Part shown: positions 22,004 through 31,414 of the stretch, piece after piece
Layout: each line of letters starts with the position of its first letter
Numbering within the stretch: the stretch's first letter is position 1
Virus record (IMG/VR): IMGVR_UViG_3300021178_000021
Span: 1-43,255 of that record
Reading direction: 5' to 3' (one strand)
Origin: a virus
DNA: 43,255 nucleotides
The notes under the pieces: model-generated
The model's input: the letters and a program-made list of their open reading frames with translations, nothing else
Database searches by the model: none
Told to the model about the DNA's origin: nothing
Position numbers and translations under genes: made by a program

Positions 22004-24143
22004 CGCTGCAACCATCGCGTACGGGACCGGCAATGAGCCGGGGCTACCGCCGATCGACCTGCCGAAGGTCAATTGGGGGCCGCAGCGGCCGACCACGATC
22101 GTCCACCCGTCCGGCTACACGGACAAGCCAACGCCGCCGGCCGACCCGTGGGACGCGGCCGGGTTCACCACCGCGCCGCCGCACGGCACGACCACGCCGG
22201 CCACCGACACGGCGGGCGATCCGTGGTCGGCGGCCGGCTTCACGGCCGAACACCCCGACATGACGCCGGAGCATCCGGTGTCGACCGCGCATGCGGCACT
22301 GACCGGCGCGCTACAGGGGATGACGTTCGGGCTCGCGCCGGCGCTCTCAGGGGCCGCCGATGCGTCCGGGCTGCCTGCCAGCGCCGACATCGTTCCGGGG
22401 CTGCGGCCAATCGTCGGGGCGGCGCGGCTCGCCATGGGCAGCGAGGGCGCCAAGCCGGCCTACGAGAAGGAGCGCGCCGCCGCGCAGGCCGATCTCGAGG
22501 AGGGGCGCGCGCAGCATCCGGTAGCCTCGACCGTCGGCGAGCTGGGCGGCGCCATGATGGTACCCCTGCCAGGCGGCATGGCGGGATCGCTGGGCGCGCG
22601 CATCGCCAAGGGCATTGGCGCGGGGGCGCTAGGCGGCGGCGCCTACGGGGCCGGCTCGGCGATCAGCGAGGGACAGGACGCGTCCGGGGTGGCTACGGCA
22701 GCCGCCGGCGGGGCTGCGCTGGGTGGCGCGGTAGGCGGCCCGCTGGCCGCGGCGCTGGGTCGGGCTCCCGCTGCCGGCCTGACGCGCGGCCAGCGGGCGG
22801 CTGCGACGGCGGAGGGGCTCGAGGCGCCCATCCCGCGCGGGCTCGCGAGCGACAACGCGGCCGTGAACGCCACGACGGCGAAGTCAGCCTCGCTGCCGGT
22901 GCTCGGTTCGCGCATCTCAAGCGCGGTGCAGCGCACCCAGGAGGCGGCGGGCCGGTCGGTCGAGGATATTGCAGCGCAAACCGGCGGCACCGGCGGCCGC
23001 GCGGTGCAGGACGTCATGGCCCGGCACGGGCTGCAGGGCGTCATCGACGCCAACCGGCAGGCGATCGACGCCGGCTATAACGCGCTGCGGGGTCAATTGC
23101 AGGGACGCCACTACACCATGCCGGCGACCGATGCCGCCCTGACCGCAATCATGCAGGCGCGCCACGCCGCCGGCCACGTCAACCCGGCGGCCGGGCTCGA
23201 GCAATTCCGCAACGTGGCAGCAGGAGCAACGTTCAATGGCGCTCATCGGGCTCGTGTCGATGCTCGCGAGGCTGGCAACGTGCTGGTTCCTCATCCTGGC
23301 TATAATGCGGCTGATTTCAACCGGCTGACGCGGGCGATGACGACCGACCTGCGACAGATTGTGCAGCGCGATGCGCGCGGGTCACCGCGGCAGGCATTGA
23401 ATGCCTTCGATCGCGCCGAGGAGAATTTCGGACGCCTGGCGGACCAGAATCTGGATCTGCACCGGTTGGTGAATGCCCGCGGCGAAGGTGCGATTGCGAC
23501 GCTCCTGAATGCCGGCAAGGAGCGCGGCGGCAACCTCCGGCTGCTCGCCCAACTGCGCAATTCCATGCCGCCGGCGCAATTCAAGCAGATCGGCGGGGCG
23601 TTGCTGGCCGAGCTCGGCCACGCTCCGGCGACCGGGGAATTCAGCCTCGCGCGTTTTGTGACCGGGTGGAACAAGCTCTCCCCGCAGGCGCGCGCCGTGA
23701 TGTTCTCGCCGGCCCATCTCGCCCACCTCGACGACATCGTGAGCATGGGTACGCACATCAAATCGGCGCTGAGCGAGCGCAATACCTCGCATACGGCCGG
23801 CGTGCTGGTCATGCTCGATCTGGCGCAGGATGCGCTCAATCTCGGCATGGCAGCAGCGGCCGGCACGATTGGCGGAGCGACCGGAGTGGGGATGGCGGGT
23901 GCGGCAGCCGGAGGCCTATTCGTCCGCTGGCTCGCAAGCCCAGCTCGAGCGGCCGCCATCTCGAATTGGACCCGCGCCTATCGGGCCGTCACGCTCGGGT
24001 CGCCGACGCCGGCCAGGATCGCGGCGTTCCGCATCGCGACCCGCAACCTCTCGTCCAATCTGGGCATTCCGATGGACAAAATCGCCAAGGCCATCCAAGG
24101 TCCGGTAGCAGGCCGCGCCGACCAGCAGGATCAGCAGCAATGA
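21993..24143 (+). CDS. Internal virion / ejection protein, gp16-like by position
   Basis: A 716-residue protein overlapping the previous gene by 11 bases. The N-terminus has proline-rich repeats with a duplicated DPW[D/S]AAGFT motif. Residues about 185-250 are a glycine-rich hydrophobic stretch (GGMAGSLGARIAKGIGAGAL then GGGAYGAGSAIS) that could insert in a membrane. The rest is long helices, with another hydrophobic segment near residue 620. This fits a protein that forms a channel across the host envelope during DNA entry. Confidence 0.72.
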   Translation: MPPDAATIAYGTGNEPGLPPIDLPKVNWGPQRPTTIVHPSGYTDKPTPPADPWDAAGFTTAPPHGTTTPATDTAGDPWSAAGFTAEHPDMTPEHPVSTAHAALTGALQGMTFGLAPALSGAADASGLPASADIVPGLRPIVGAARLAMGSEGAKPAYEKERAAAQADLEEGRAQHPVASTVGELGGAMMVPLPGGMAGSLGARIAKGIGAGALGGGAYGAGSAISEGQDASGVATAAAGGAALGGAVGGPLAAALGRAPAAGLTRGQRAAATAEGLEAPIPRGLASDNAAVNATTAKSASLPVLGSRISSAVQRTQEAAGRSVEDIAAQTGGTGGRAVQDVMARHGLQGVIDANRQAIDAGYNALRGQLQGRHYTMPATDAALTAIMQARHAAGHVNPAAGLEQFRNVAAGATFNGAHRARVDAREAGNVLVPHPGYNAADFNRLTRAMTTDLRQIVQRDARGSPRQALNAFDRAEENFGRLADQNLDLHRLVNARGEGAIATLLNAGKERGGNLRLLAQLRNSMPPAQFKQIGGALLAELGHAPATGEFSLARFVTGWNKLSPQARAVMFSPAHLAHLDDIVSMGTHIKSALSERNTSHTAGVLVMLDLAQDALNLGMAAAAGTIGGATGVGMAGAAAGGLFVRWLASPARAAAISNWTRAYRAVTLGSPTPARIAAFRIATRNLSSNLGIPMDKIAKAIQGPVAGRADQQDQQQ

Positions 24144-25225
24144 CCAGGGGTATTCAACGCATGTCCAGATGGCGAGCGCGCATAGCAGCAGCGGCATTGG
24201 CTCTCCTGTCATCGCCCGCTCTCGCGGCCGGAACACTCCCTCTCGCACTGCAACAACAATTCAGCTTTACCAACTGTCAGACCGGCTCGAACGCGTGCGG
24301 CGTGCCGCTGATCGGCGGCCTGCTCTATTTCTATCAGGCTGGCACGGTCGCGACGAGACAGGACAGCTTTCAGGACACCGCGCTCTCGATCGCCAACCCC
24401 TGGCCGCTGCCGCTCGACGCCAATGCGCGCGTGCCAATTTTCTATCTCGCCGACGGCAGTATTCACGTCCGCCTGACCGACTCGGGTGGCGTGGTCCAGT
24501 ACGATGCCACCGTGCTGGTGATCGGCCCGAGCTCTGGCGGCGGCAGCGGGGCGGTGGTCGACCCGACCACAATTGCGGCAACCGGCGATGTGAAATTCCG
24601 GCCGACGTCGGAAGTCCTGACCGGATGGGTTAAGCTCAACGGCCTGACCATCGGCTCAGCCACTTCCGGCGCGACTGGGCGGGCGAATGCCGACACGCAG
24701 GCGCTCTTCATTTATCTGTGGACAAGCTGCGATAATACGCATTGTCACGTACCCGGCGGGCGCGGGGCGACCGGCCTCGCTGATTTCACCGCCAACAAGC
24801 AATTGTCGCTGCCGGACTGGCGTGGCCGCATCGCGGTTGGCCTCGACGACATGGGCGCCGGAGCGGCTACGCGGCTGTCACAGGCGACCTTCAGTGGCGC
24901 TGACACATCGACCACGCCGGGCGGCAATGGCGGCGAGAGCGGGCACTTTCAGAATCAGGGGCAGTTGCCGGCGATCAATCTCAGCTCGGCATTCCTGACA
25001 GCGTCGACCGCCATCATCGGGCAGGCCGGGACGGGGGTCGTGACCAATCCGAGCAACTTCACGGTGGCGGGCGGCGGCGTTCCGATCACTGCCGGGGCCA
25101 CCTCAGGACAATGGGTGACGCTGTCGGCCACAACAGGCATTGGCGGCATCATCCCGCTCGGCTCGGGTCAGGCGTTCAATGTGATGAATCCCTTTACCCT
25201 CGGTAGCTGGTACGAAAAACTCTGA
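24140..25225 (+). CDS. Tail fibre / collar-domain protein with signal peptide
   Basis: A 361-residue protein in an ATGA overlap; an ATG seven codons later is possible. The N-terminus looks like a Sec signal (RWRARIAAAALALLSSPALA, cleavage after residue 29). A neck domain follows (GGLLYFYQAGTVATRQDSFQ, typical of phage fibres), then a phage tail collar domain about residues 155-240 (GWVKLNGLTIGSATSGATGR and LSLPDWRGRIAVGLDDMGAG). It probably contributes to host recognition; the export signal on a tail protein is unusual. Confidence 0.82.
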   Translation: MTRGIQRMSRWRARIAAAALALLSSPALAAGTLPLALQQQFSFTNCQTGSNACGVPLIGGLLYFYQAGTVATRQDSFQDTALSIANPWPLPLDANARVPIFYLADGSIHVRLTDSGGVVQYDATVLVIGPSSGGGSGAVVDPTTIAATGDVKFRPTSEVLTGWVKLNGLTIGSATSGATGRANADTQALFIYLWTSCDNTHCHVPGGRGATGLADFTANKQLSLPDWRGRIAVGLDDMGAGAATRLSQATFSGADTSTTPGGNGGESGHFQNQGQLPAINLSSAFLTASTAIIGQAGTGVVTNPSNFTVAGGGVPITAGATSGQWVTLSATTGIGGIIPLGSGQAFNVMNPFTLGSWYEKL

Positions 25226-25935
25226 TGTATCAGAATCCCGTTCTCCTCCCGCAGCAGTCCAACCGCGAGGATTTCATCCTCACGGTGGCGATCTGTGATG
25301 ACGACTCGGCGGGGCCGGGACAATCGCCCACCACGATCAACATTGACGGCACGTCGCGCGCCGCGCCGGGGCCGTTCACGTCGGCGGCGTGGACCGTGGT
25401 GGACGGACAGATCACGACAACGTCGGCAACATCGATCACCATTCCGGATTACCCCATCGGGTCGCAGCTCTCCGCGCTTGCCCTGACGGTCGGCGTCGGC
25501 CTCAATATCCAGCCTGGCGATTTTGTCGTTATCTCCGACACCGGCACCGGCCTCAACACGATGACCGGCTACGTGCAGAGCTACGGCGCCAACTCGGGCG
25601 CGCTGGTCGTGCAGATCGGTTTCACGTTCCAGTTCGAGATCAGGCGCGGACCACCGCACAACAACAGCGACTATCTGTCGTTCTACGACTGGGGCGGCAT
25701 CGGCGATGATAGTCCGATTCTATCCGTCTCGCTCGGGGCCGGTATCACGCATATCGGCGTCGGCGTGATCCAGATTTTCATCACGGAGGCGACGTTCAAG
25801 ACGATATCCAACGGCATGCGGCGACAGCCCGGCGTCGGAACGTTCAACGTTGGTCTCACCATGACGGACACCCAGAACACGCGGCAATTGTTCATCGGCA
25901 CGCTTCCAGTGTTCTTCGGCAATGTGAGCAACTAA
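25225..25935 (+). CDS. Hypothetical tail-region beta protein
   Basis: A 236-residue product starting in a TGATG overlap. Beta-rich, Thr/Gly/Ile-rich (SATSITIPDYPIGSQLSALA, NIQPGDFVVISDTGTGLNT, ALVVQIGFTFQFEIRRGPP). It lies between two fibre-like genes and is likely a tail or fibre accessory. No recognised family and no signal peptide. Confidence 0.65.
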   Translation: MYQNPVLLPQQSNREDFILTVAICDDDSAGPGQSPTTINIDGTSRAAPGPFTSAAWTVVDGQITTTSATSITIPDYPIGSQLSALALTVGVGLNIQPGDFVVISDTGTGLNTMTGYVQSYGANSGALVVQIGFTFQFEIRRGPPHNNSDYLSFYDWGGIGDDSPILSVSLGAGITHIGVGVIQIFITEATFKTISNGMRRQPGVGTFNVGLTMTDTQNTRQLFIGTLPVFFGNVSN

Positions 25936-25936
25936 A

Positions 25937-26482
25937 ATGGCCCTTCCCGTCGCCTTGCGCGTGATGCCTCAGGTCCCGTTCCCGGCGCTCGTCACCGGCT
26001 CAGGGCCTGTGCGTGTCGGCAAGTCGGCGACCGGAGTGTGGACGATCTCATTCGACATCGTCGATCTAGGATTGCAGATCCCGTCTCCTGGCAACTACGC
26101 CAACGAGTACGTCATCGTTTACGACGCGGTGGCCAAGAACTTCTTCCGGCTTAGCCTTGCGACGATTGCCAGCCTGGGTGGGGGGGCGAAGTCTCAGCGA
26201 TCCGTGACGGCATCCCCCATCGTGATTGCCGCGACAGACATACAGTTGAACGTCAACATATCGACCGGGTCGCCGACCTGCGCCATTCCGCTCGCTGCAT
26301 CGCGCAATGGCGTGCCGCTCACGTTCAAGGATGTCGGCGGCCAGTTCAGCGCGCACAACCTGACGCTCACCTTCACCGACACGATTGAGGGAGGGGCCGG
26401 GCCGCTCGTGCTCGGCGCCAACCGGCAGGAACTAACAATCACGCCGTTCAACGACGGCGTCAATTCAGGATGGTTCATCTGA
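25937..26482 (+). CDS. Hypothetical tail-region beta protein
   Basis: A 181-residue product two bases after the previous stop. It contains GVWTISFDIVDLGLQIPSPG and YVIVYDAVAKNFFRLSLA, then a Thr/Asn-rich beta half (LTFTDTIEGGAGPLVLGANR). Such arrangements are seen in phage fibre accessory proteins, but no family is certain. TGATG overlap with the large fibre gene. Confidence 0.65.
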   Translation: MALPVALRVMPQVPFPALVTGSGPVRVGKSATGVWTISFDIVDLGLQIPSPGNYANEYVIVYDAVAKNFFRLSLATIASLGGGAKSQRSVTASPIVIAATDIQLNVNISTGSPTCAIPLAASRNGVPLTFKDVGGQFSAHNLTLTFTDTIEGGAGPLVLGANRQELTITPFNDGVNSGWFI

Positions 26483-29160
26483 TGCGCAAATACCTCATTG
26501 CCCTGCTGGCTCTGCTGGCAGTCTATTTCCCGGCGCTGGCGCAGACCTATCCACCGGTTGTGGCATCGCAGGTGTTTGGTGGCACTGGTCCGACGTCGAC
26601 CCTCACCCTGGGGAGCACGACCTTCGCCTCCAACATCAGCAACACGGACGGGATCAACGTTCTCACCTCGAACGGCCTGACCATCAACCTGAACACGACG
26701 ACAGGTGTGGGCGGTAATCCGTGGGAGTTTTTGGGGGTCAACACCAAGCTGGATACATGGGGACATATATTTGTTACGGGAGGATCAGCACAGACGTCGC
26801 CGGACGGATTTGGTTGCAACAATCCATACGGTACGCCCAATCAGCCGGCTACGACCGCGATTATCAGCAGCCTGTGCGCCACTGAGAACGGCAAGACCGC
26901 AAATGTAACGTTCACCAATGGCTCGCCAGTGATTGCGTGGGTTGGTAATGGAGCTTCAGCCGGAACCCTGGTGTCTTTTTACACCACGGGAACGCTACCA
27001 TCTGGATTTAGTGTCGGTGCGTCATATTGCGTTATTGCGACTGGTCTCGGAGCAAATCAGGTAGAGGTTAGTGCCACCTGCGGCGGTGGTGCGATCACAG
27101 CCGGCAGCGCCGGCACTGGCACGCAATCGATCGCCGCCAATATTTCCGGCGTGACGCAGTACAGCAATGAGCTATCGGTACAGGACTTCGTTTTGGTTCC
27201 TGGCCTTGACATTAATGCAGGGGCGTTCACCACAAGCTCCTATGTCGATGGCTCCGGCGGCTCGGGCGTCATCGGCGTTGGTCACGCGTGGCGAGCAAAT
27301 GCGGTGGCATATGGCGCTGAGATCGCCGCCAACTGCCACACGGGCGGCATTCCGTGTACGCAGAACATCGCGTTGCAGCTTGAATGCGGCGGCGACACCA
27401 CATCGCAATGCACCGCCTACCTCAACATGTTTTCCGGTGCCGCGGGAGACAGTCCGCTGCACGCCATCCGATTCGGGTACGGTCCGACGACCAACCCTGT
27501 GCAGGGTCTCGGCACAGGTTCTACGCTTATCGACGTCGCCGGTTCATGGGTTCAGGCGGACTACGGCATCCATCTGGTTGGCATGACCCTGGGGATCAAT
27601 GCTTACGATAGTCCGGGTTTTTCCGTTTCGGCGGCCGGCGTAGGCGCATTCGGCAACCCTACTGCAGGGCAGCAGGGCAAGATATTCCTGCTCGGCGCCA
27701 CCAGTGGAACGGCAACGCTTGCGGCGTCGGCGACCGGCGGCTTTCTCGGACTCAATGATCTCGCGGCCGACAGCCTACTGACCGTCAACGCCAACACAGG
27801 CTCTACGGTCGCGCCACGCACCGGAACAAATTTGCATGTTACCGGGGCAGATACCGCTACCAATACTCTGTCTTTGGATAGTTTCGGTGGGCTGAACGCC
27901 ATTTCATCCCGGCGGTCAGACGGCACGCGTGCAAGCAAGACGGCGCTCGCCACCAGCGATGCTCTCGCATCGTTTACGGGTGAAGGCTACGACGGCACGG
28001 CGTACACGTCGGGCGGAGCGGTTGCAATCAACTTCACCGCGTCTCAGACGTGGACGAATGCCGCGCACGGCACATACATCAATATGTTCACCGTGCCGAA
28101 CGGCACGACGACGCTGACCGAGGCGATGCGCATCCAAAACAGCGGCGGCGTCAGTATCGGCACGACAACCGATCCTGGCATTGGAAATTTGTTGGCGAAC
28201 GTCGCGGTGCAATCGCCAAAACTGACGCTGATTGGATCGGGCAGCGGGACGGTGTCTCTCACGCCATCGGCGACGGGAGGCCTTTTGGGCGTCAACGACA
28301 CTGCGCCGGATTCCTTGCTGACCGTGAATGCCAACAGCGGAACTACTGTCGCCCCCGTGGCCGGCACCAATCTCCATGTCACGGGGGCGGACAGCGCGGT
28401 GAACAACGTCCTGCTGGACGCGTTCGGAACGGCAGGCACAAACTTCAATCAGATTTCCTGCCGCTATGCCGGAGGCACGCGCGCCAGCAAAACCGCTGCC
28501 GCCAACGGTGCAACGATCTGTTCGTTTCAGATGTACGGATGGGATGGGTCAACGTACGCTTCTCAGGGTATCGTCAATTTCAACACGTCTCAGCTATGGG
28601 CGCCTGGGGCGCATGGTCTCACATCCATATTCTACACCACACCGAACGGAACGACCTCGCCGGCCATTTCCCTGCAACTGCAGAACAGCGGCGGCGTGAC
28701 GATCGGGGCAAGCGGTACCGATCCAGGCATCGGCGGCCTGCAGGTAGGAACGCAGGTCTTTGTCCCCAACATCACGACGACGTCCGTGGCGCAGACCGGT
28801 ACCGTCTGCTGGACCACTGGCACCGGCAAGTTCACGGTGGACACCACGGTGGCGTGTCTTGCTTCGTCGGAGCGGTTCAAGAATGTCATCGGGGCGGTCA
28901 GTCCGCAGGAGGCGCTCGACATCACGTCGAAGCTGCGCCCGGTGCGGTTCACCCGCAAGGCAGAGTTCGGCGGCGATGCCGACCCATCGGAGCAGTTTGG
29001 CCTGTCAGCCGAGCAGGCGGCGTCGGTCGATGAGCGGCTGATTGCCCGGGACGATAGCGGGCTGCCGAAGGGGGTGCGATACATGGAGTTCACGTCGGTT
29101 CTCGCGGGCGCCATCCAGGCGCTCAAGGGTGAGATCGACGAACTGAAGAGGACCAAATGA
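26482..29160 (+). CDS. Tail fibre/spike with signal peptide and S74 chaperone domain
   Basis: An 892-residue fibre. The N-terminus is a signal peptide (MRKYLIALLALLAVYFPALA, cleavage after residue 20). A long Gly/Thr/Asn-rich beta region follows, with two related units of about 175 residues (about 404-575 and 581-755), each containing ADSLLTVNAN or PDSLLTVNAN, GTNLHVTGAD and TRASKTA. The last 100 residues are an intramolecular chaperone of the Peptidase_S74 type: SSERFKNVI at 795-803 with the Ser/Lys pair (S795 or S796 and K800), then LRPVRF and FGLSAEQ. The chaperone would trim itself off after trimerisation. Confidence 0.88.
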   Translation: MRKYLIALLALLAVYFPALAQTYPPVVASQVFGGTGPTSTLTLGSTTFASNISNTDGINVLTSNGLTINLNTTTGVGGNPWEFLGVNTKLDTWGHIFVTGGSAQTSPDGFGCNNPYGTPNQPATTAIISSLCATENGKTANVTFTNGSPVIAWVGNGASAGTLVSFYTTGTLPSGFSVGASYCVIATGLGANQVEVSATCGGGAITAGSAGTGTQSIAANISGVTQYSNELSVQDFVLVPGLDINAGAFTTSSYVDGSGGSGVIGVGHAWRANAVAYGAEIAANCHTGGIPCTQNIALQLECGGDTTSQCTAYLNMFSGAAGDSPLHAIRFGYGPTTNPVQGLGTGSTLIDVAGSWVQADYGIHLVGMTLGINAYDSPGFSVSAAGVGAFGNPTAGQQGKIFLLGATSGTATLAASATGGFLGLNDLAADSLLTVNANTGSTVAPRTGTNLHVTGADTATNTLSLDSFGGLNAISSRRSDGTRASKTALATSDALASFTGEGYDGTAYTSGGAVAINFTASQTWTNAAHGTYINMFTVPNGTTTLTEAMRIQNSGGVSIGTTTDPGIGNLLANVAVQSPKLTLIGSGSGTVSLTPSATGGLLGVNDTAPDSLLTVNANSGTTVAPVAGTNLHVTGADSAVNNVLLDAFGTAGTNFNQISCRYAGGTRASKTAAANGATICSFQMYGWDGSTYASQGIVNFNTSQLWAPGAHGLTSIFYTTPNGTTSPAISLQLQNSGGVTIGASGTDPGIGGLQVGTQVFVPNITTTSVAQTGTVCWTTGTGKFTVDTTVACLASSERFKNVIGAVSPQEALDITSKLRPVRFTRKAEFGGDADPSEQFGLSAEQAASVDERLIARDDSGLPKGVRYMEFTSVLAGAIQALKGEIDELKRTK

Positions 29161-29390
29161 TCCGCACCTTCGTCATTGGCTTTCTGCTAGGCATGTGTGG
29201 CCCCGCGAGCGCGCAGGTCGCGCAACCCGAGCAATCCCCCCAGGTTCAGGCCATGTCGGCAGAGCTTCTGCAGCAGATCGGCGCCAAGCTAGTGTGCAGC
29301 GGCAACCTGATCGCCGTGCAGAAGGAGCTCGCCGCCGCACAGGCGCAGATCAAGACGCTGACGCCCCCGCCCGCCGAGCCGGCCAAATGA
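29157..29390 (+). CDS. Small exported protein with coiled-coil-like C-terminus
   Basis: A 77-residue protein in an ATGA overlap. Signal peptide MIRTFVIGFLLGMCGPASA with cleavage likely after residue 19; the Cys is not in a proper lipobox. The mature part has one Cys (LVCSGN) and a helix (LIAVQKELAAAQAQIKTL). Placed between the fibre and the endolysin, it might be a spanin-like or periplasmic lysis factor, but this is a guess. Confidence 0.65.
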   Translation: MIRTFVIGFLLGMCGPASAQVAQPEQSPQVQAMSAELLQQIGAKLVCSGNLIAVQKELAAAQAQIKTLTPPPAEPAK

Positions 29391-29391
29391 G

Positions 29392-30393
29392 ATGACGCTC
29401 CACACCTTCCACGACACATGGGACACCCGATACCGGCAGGTGTGGGATGCGTGCCACGTCGTCAAGGTGGCGGAGGCGACGGCGGCGGCCGGACGGATTT
29501 CGGCGCCAGCAGCGCGCGCCGCCCTGGAACACGTTCAGAAGCTCACCGCCGTGCCTTGGACCATGGTTGGCTGCGTCCTACTGCGTGAGAGCAATCTGAA
29601 TTTCGGCACCTACCTCGGCAACGGTCAGCCGCTCAATCAGCGCACCACGATCGTTCCAATCGACCGGGGACCGTTTCTTGGCCCGAATGCCTTCTATGAC
29701 GGCTGCGTGGATGCCCTGACCCTGGAGGGTATCACCGGGTTCGATCCGGCCAACTGGACGATCGATCGCGTCCTTTATTGGTTGGAGCGGCTCAACGGGC
29801 AGGGCTACTACCCGAATCCGAGCCCCTATCTGTGGGCGGGAACCGACCGCTACACGAAGGGTAAATACGTCAAGGATCACGTCTACGACCCCAACGTGGT
29901 CGATACACAGCTCGGCTGTGCGGCCGTCCTCAAGATCCTCGAGGCGCAAGGCATCGTGACATTCCCCAGGGAGGCGGTCCCGGCCGCCGTCCCGCAACCC
30001 CAGAAGGCACCCACCGTGGCTACCGCTCCCGTTCCGATCACTGCCGCCGCCATCAAAGCCGGCACACCCGCCACCGCAACGCAATTTTTCGCTGAGGCCG
30101 AGGCAGCGGTCGCCCTGGTGCAGAAATACGTCGGTATGCTCTCCAGGCTCATCCCCGAGCCGTGGCGGTCGATCGTCACCGGCGCGCTGCCGGTGCTTGA
30201 CGATGCCCTGAAGATCGTGCCCGAGATCCAGGCCGCGCACGCCGCGGGCGGGTCGGTGCTGAACGTCGTCGGCGCGCACCTCCAGGCGATCGGCGCCCAG
30301 TTGCAGGCACTCTCGCCGGCAGCCGCGACCGTGACGGTATCCAGCACGGCCGCCGGCATGGTGGTCAACCCCCCTCCCCAGACGCCGGGGTGA
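29392..30393 (+). CDS. Endolysin (lysozyme-type) with long Ala-rich C-terminal extension
   Basis: A 333-residue protein. Residues 1-195 show the pattern of a rhizobial lysozyme/endolysin family (MVGCVLLRESNLNFGTYLGN with a likely catalytic Glu in RESN; WLERLNGQGYY; SPYLWAGTDRYTKGKYV; DPNVVDTQLG). It would cleave peptidoglycan at the end of infection. Residues 210-333 form an Ala/Val/Pro-rich extension with amphipathic helices (EAAVALVQKYVGMLSRLIP) that may contact the membrane or oligomerise. No signal peptide, so a holin is expected to release it. Confidence 0.82.
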   Translation: MTLHTFHDTWDTRYRQVWDACHVVKVAEATAAAGRISAPAARAALEHVQKLTAVPWTMVGCVLLRESNLNFGTYLGNGQPLNQRTTIVPIDRGPFLGPNAFYDGCVDALTLEGITGFDPANWTIDRVLYWLERLNGQGYYPNPSPYLWAGTDRYTKGKYVKDHVYDPNVVDTQLGCAAVLKILEAQGIVTFPREAVPAAVPQPQKAPTVATAPVPITAAAIKAGTPATATQFFAEAEAAVALVQKYVGMLSRLIPEPWRSIVTGALPVLDDALKIVPEIQAAHAAGGSVLNVVGAHLQAIGAQLQALSPAAATVTVSSTAAGMVVNPPPQTPG

Positions 30394-30456
30394 CCCAGGA
30401 AGACCCTTTAGACCGCGCCGGCCGGCAGCCGGCAATCCCGCAGAGGAAGAACGACC

Positions 30457-30762
30457 ATGGCAAGAGACGAACAGGCGATCGAGAAAGAAATCCAGGAGAA
30501 GGGCTTGAATGCTCCCCGGCTGACACCGGCCCTGATCGATGCGACGATCGTAGGGGAAGCATACTACGTGTTTCCCGGCACGACGCTGACCGTATGCGCG
30601 CTGACGCTCAAGAACGGCTTCCAGGTGGTGGGCGAGAGCGCGGCGGCCTCCCCGGCGAACTTCAATGCCGAGCTGGGCCAGAAGATCGCCCGAGACAATG
30701 CCCGCAACAAGATTTGGGCGCTGGAGGGGTACCTCCTCCGGTCCAAGCTGGCGGCTCAGTAA
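30457..30762 (+). CDS. Gp49/Sf6 gp66-like family protein
   Basis: A 101-residue protein with GAGGAAG before its ATG. The sequence (APRLTPALIDATIVGEAYYV, GTTLTVCALTLKNGFQVVG, IARDNARNKIWALEGYLLRS) matches the Phage_gp49_66 (N4 gp49 / Sf6 gene 66) family, which is often found near lysis genes and has no established function. TAATG overlap with the next gene. Confidence 0.8.
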   Translation: MARDEQAIEKEIQEKGLNAPRLTPALIDATIVGEAYYVFPGTTLTVCALTLKNGFQVVGESAAASPANFNAELGQKIARDNARNKIWALEGYLLRSKLAAQ

Positions 30763-31103
30763 TGTCCCCGACCGCTGTGATGCCGCCTGAGCGCGGCCCG
30801 CTGCCCTACCAGGACCAAGCGTTCAGCGCGGCCCGCACGGTCATCACGGCGGTCGCGGCCTACGGCGCCGGCCGGGGATGGCTCGGCCAGGACACCGTCG
30901 CGCTGATCGGCACGCTGGCCCCCATCCTGATCCCGCTCGTCTGGGGCATGCTCGGCCACACCGAGGCCGCAAAGCTCAAGGCCGTCGAGGAGCTCCCCGG
31001 CGTGACCAAGATTCTCGTGCATCCCGATGTCGCGCCCGATACCGCGCTGATGGCTGCAGCCGTCGACACAAGCCGGCCAAAAGTCGAGCTTGCCAAAGTG
31101 TGA
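30762..31103 (+). CDS. Holin-like membrane protein
   Basis: A 113-residue protein in a TAATG overlap. Two hydrophobic segments (TVITAVAAYGAGRGWLG and VALIGTLAPILIPLVWGML) precede a soluble tail (LKAVEELPGVTKILVHPDVA) of a type seen in rhizobial phage holin-like proteins. Its position after the endolysin supports a role in permeabilising the inner membrane to release it. Confidence 0.65.
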   Translation: MSPTAVMPPERGPLPYQDQAFSAARTVITAVAAYGAGRGWLGQDTVALIGTLAPILIPLVWGMLGHTEAAKLKAVEELPGVTKILVHPDVAPDTALMAAAVDTSRPKVELAKV

Positions 31104-31150
31104 AATGTAGTTCGTAGCGTTATCAGAAACTCGCGTCATAAGGGAACGCT

Positions 31151-31414
31151 ATGGTGGTGGACGGAAGACACCGCGACAACGACGACGGCGAGCAATACCG
31201 TGTTCATCCACCCGTGATGGACTATGATGATATAGACTGGGTGCACGATGAGCGGGCTCGCCAGCGCATCGAGGCGATGCAGGCGGAAGAACGTGAGAAG
31301 GAAGCCGCGCGCGTGTCGCGCATCAGGACGACATGGGTAACGATCCTCGGAACAGTTACCGGCATAGCTTTTGCATTTCTGAACTGGTGGAAGGGCGGAG
31401 GACATTCACCGTGA
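31151..31414 (+). CDS. Small tail-anchored membrane protein, lysis region
   Basis: An 87-residue protein with AAGGGA before the ATG. The first 55 residues are charged and helical (HDERARQRIEAMQAEEREKE). One hydrophobic span lies at the C-terminal end (TWVTILGTVTGIAFAFLNWW). Possible holin, antiholin or spanin-type factor; not recognised. The inverted repeat AGCGTT/AACGCT (31116-31121, 31145-31150) flanks its ribosome site. Confidence 0.65.
   Translation: MVVDGRHRDNDDGEQYRVHPPVMDYDDIDWVHDERARQRIEAMQAEEREKEAARVSRIRTTWVTILGTVTGIAFAFLNWWKGGGHSP

Noticed and set aside
20471-22096. A 541-codon ORF antisense to the ejection-protein gene
   Set aside because: Arg/His/Leu-rich translation typical of antisense frames in GC-rich DNA; the rightward gene has coupling, composition and context on its side. 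The same holds for other long antisense frames, e.g. 6530-7969 and 16567-18303.
30417-30433. GCCGGC hairpin between endolysin and the gp49-like gene
   Set aside because: No T-run follows and the arms are a simple GC palindrome; not enough to call a terminator.
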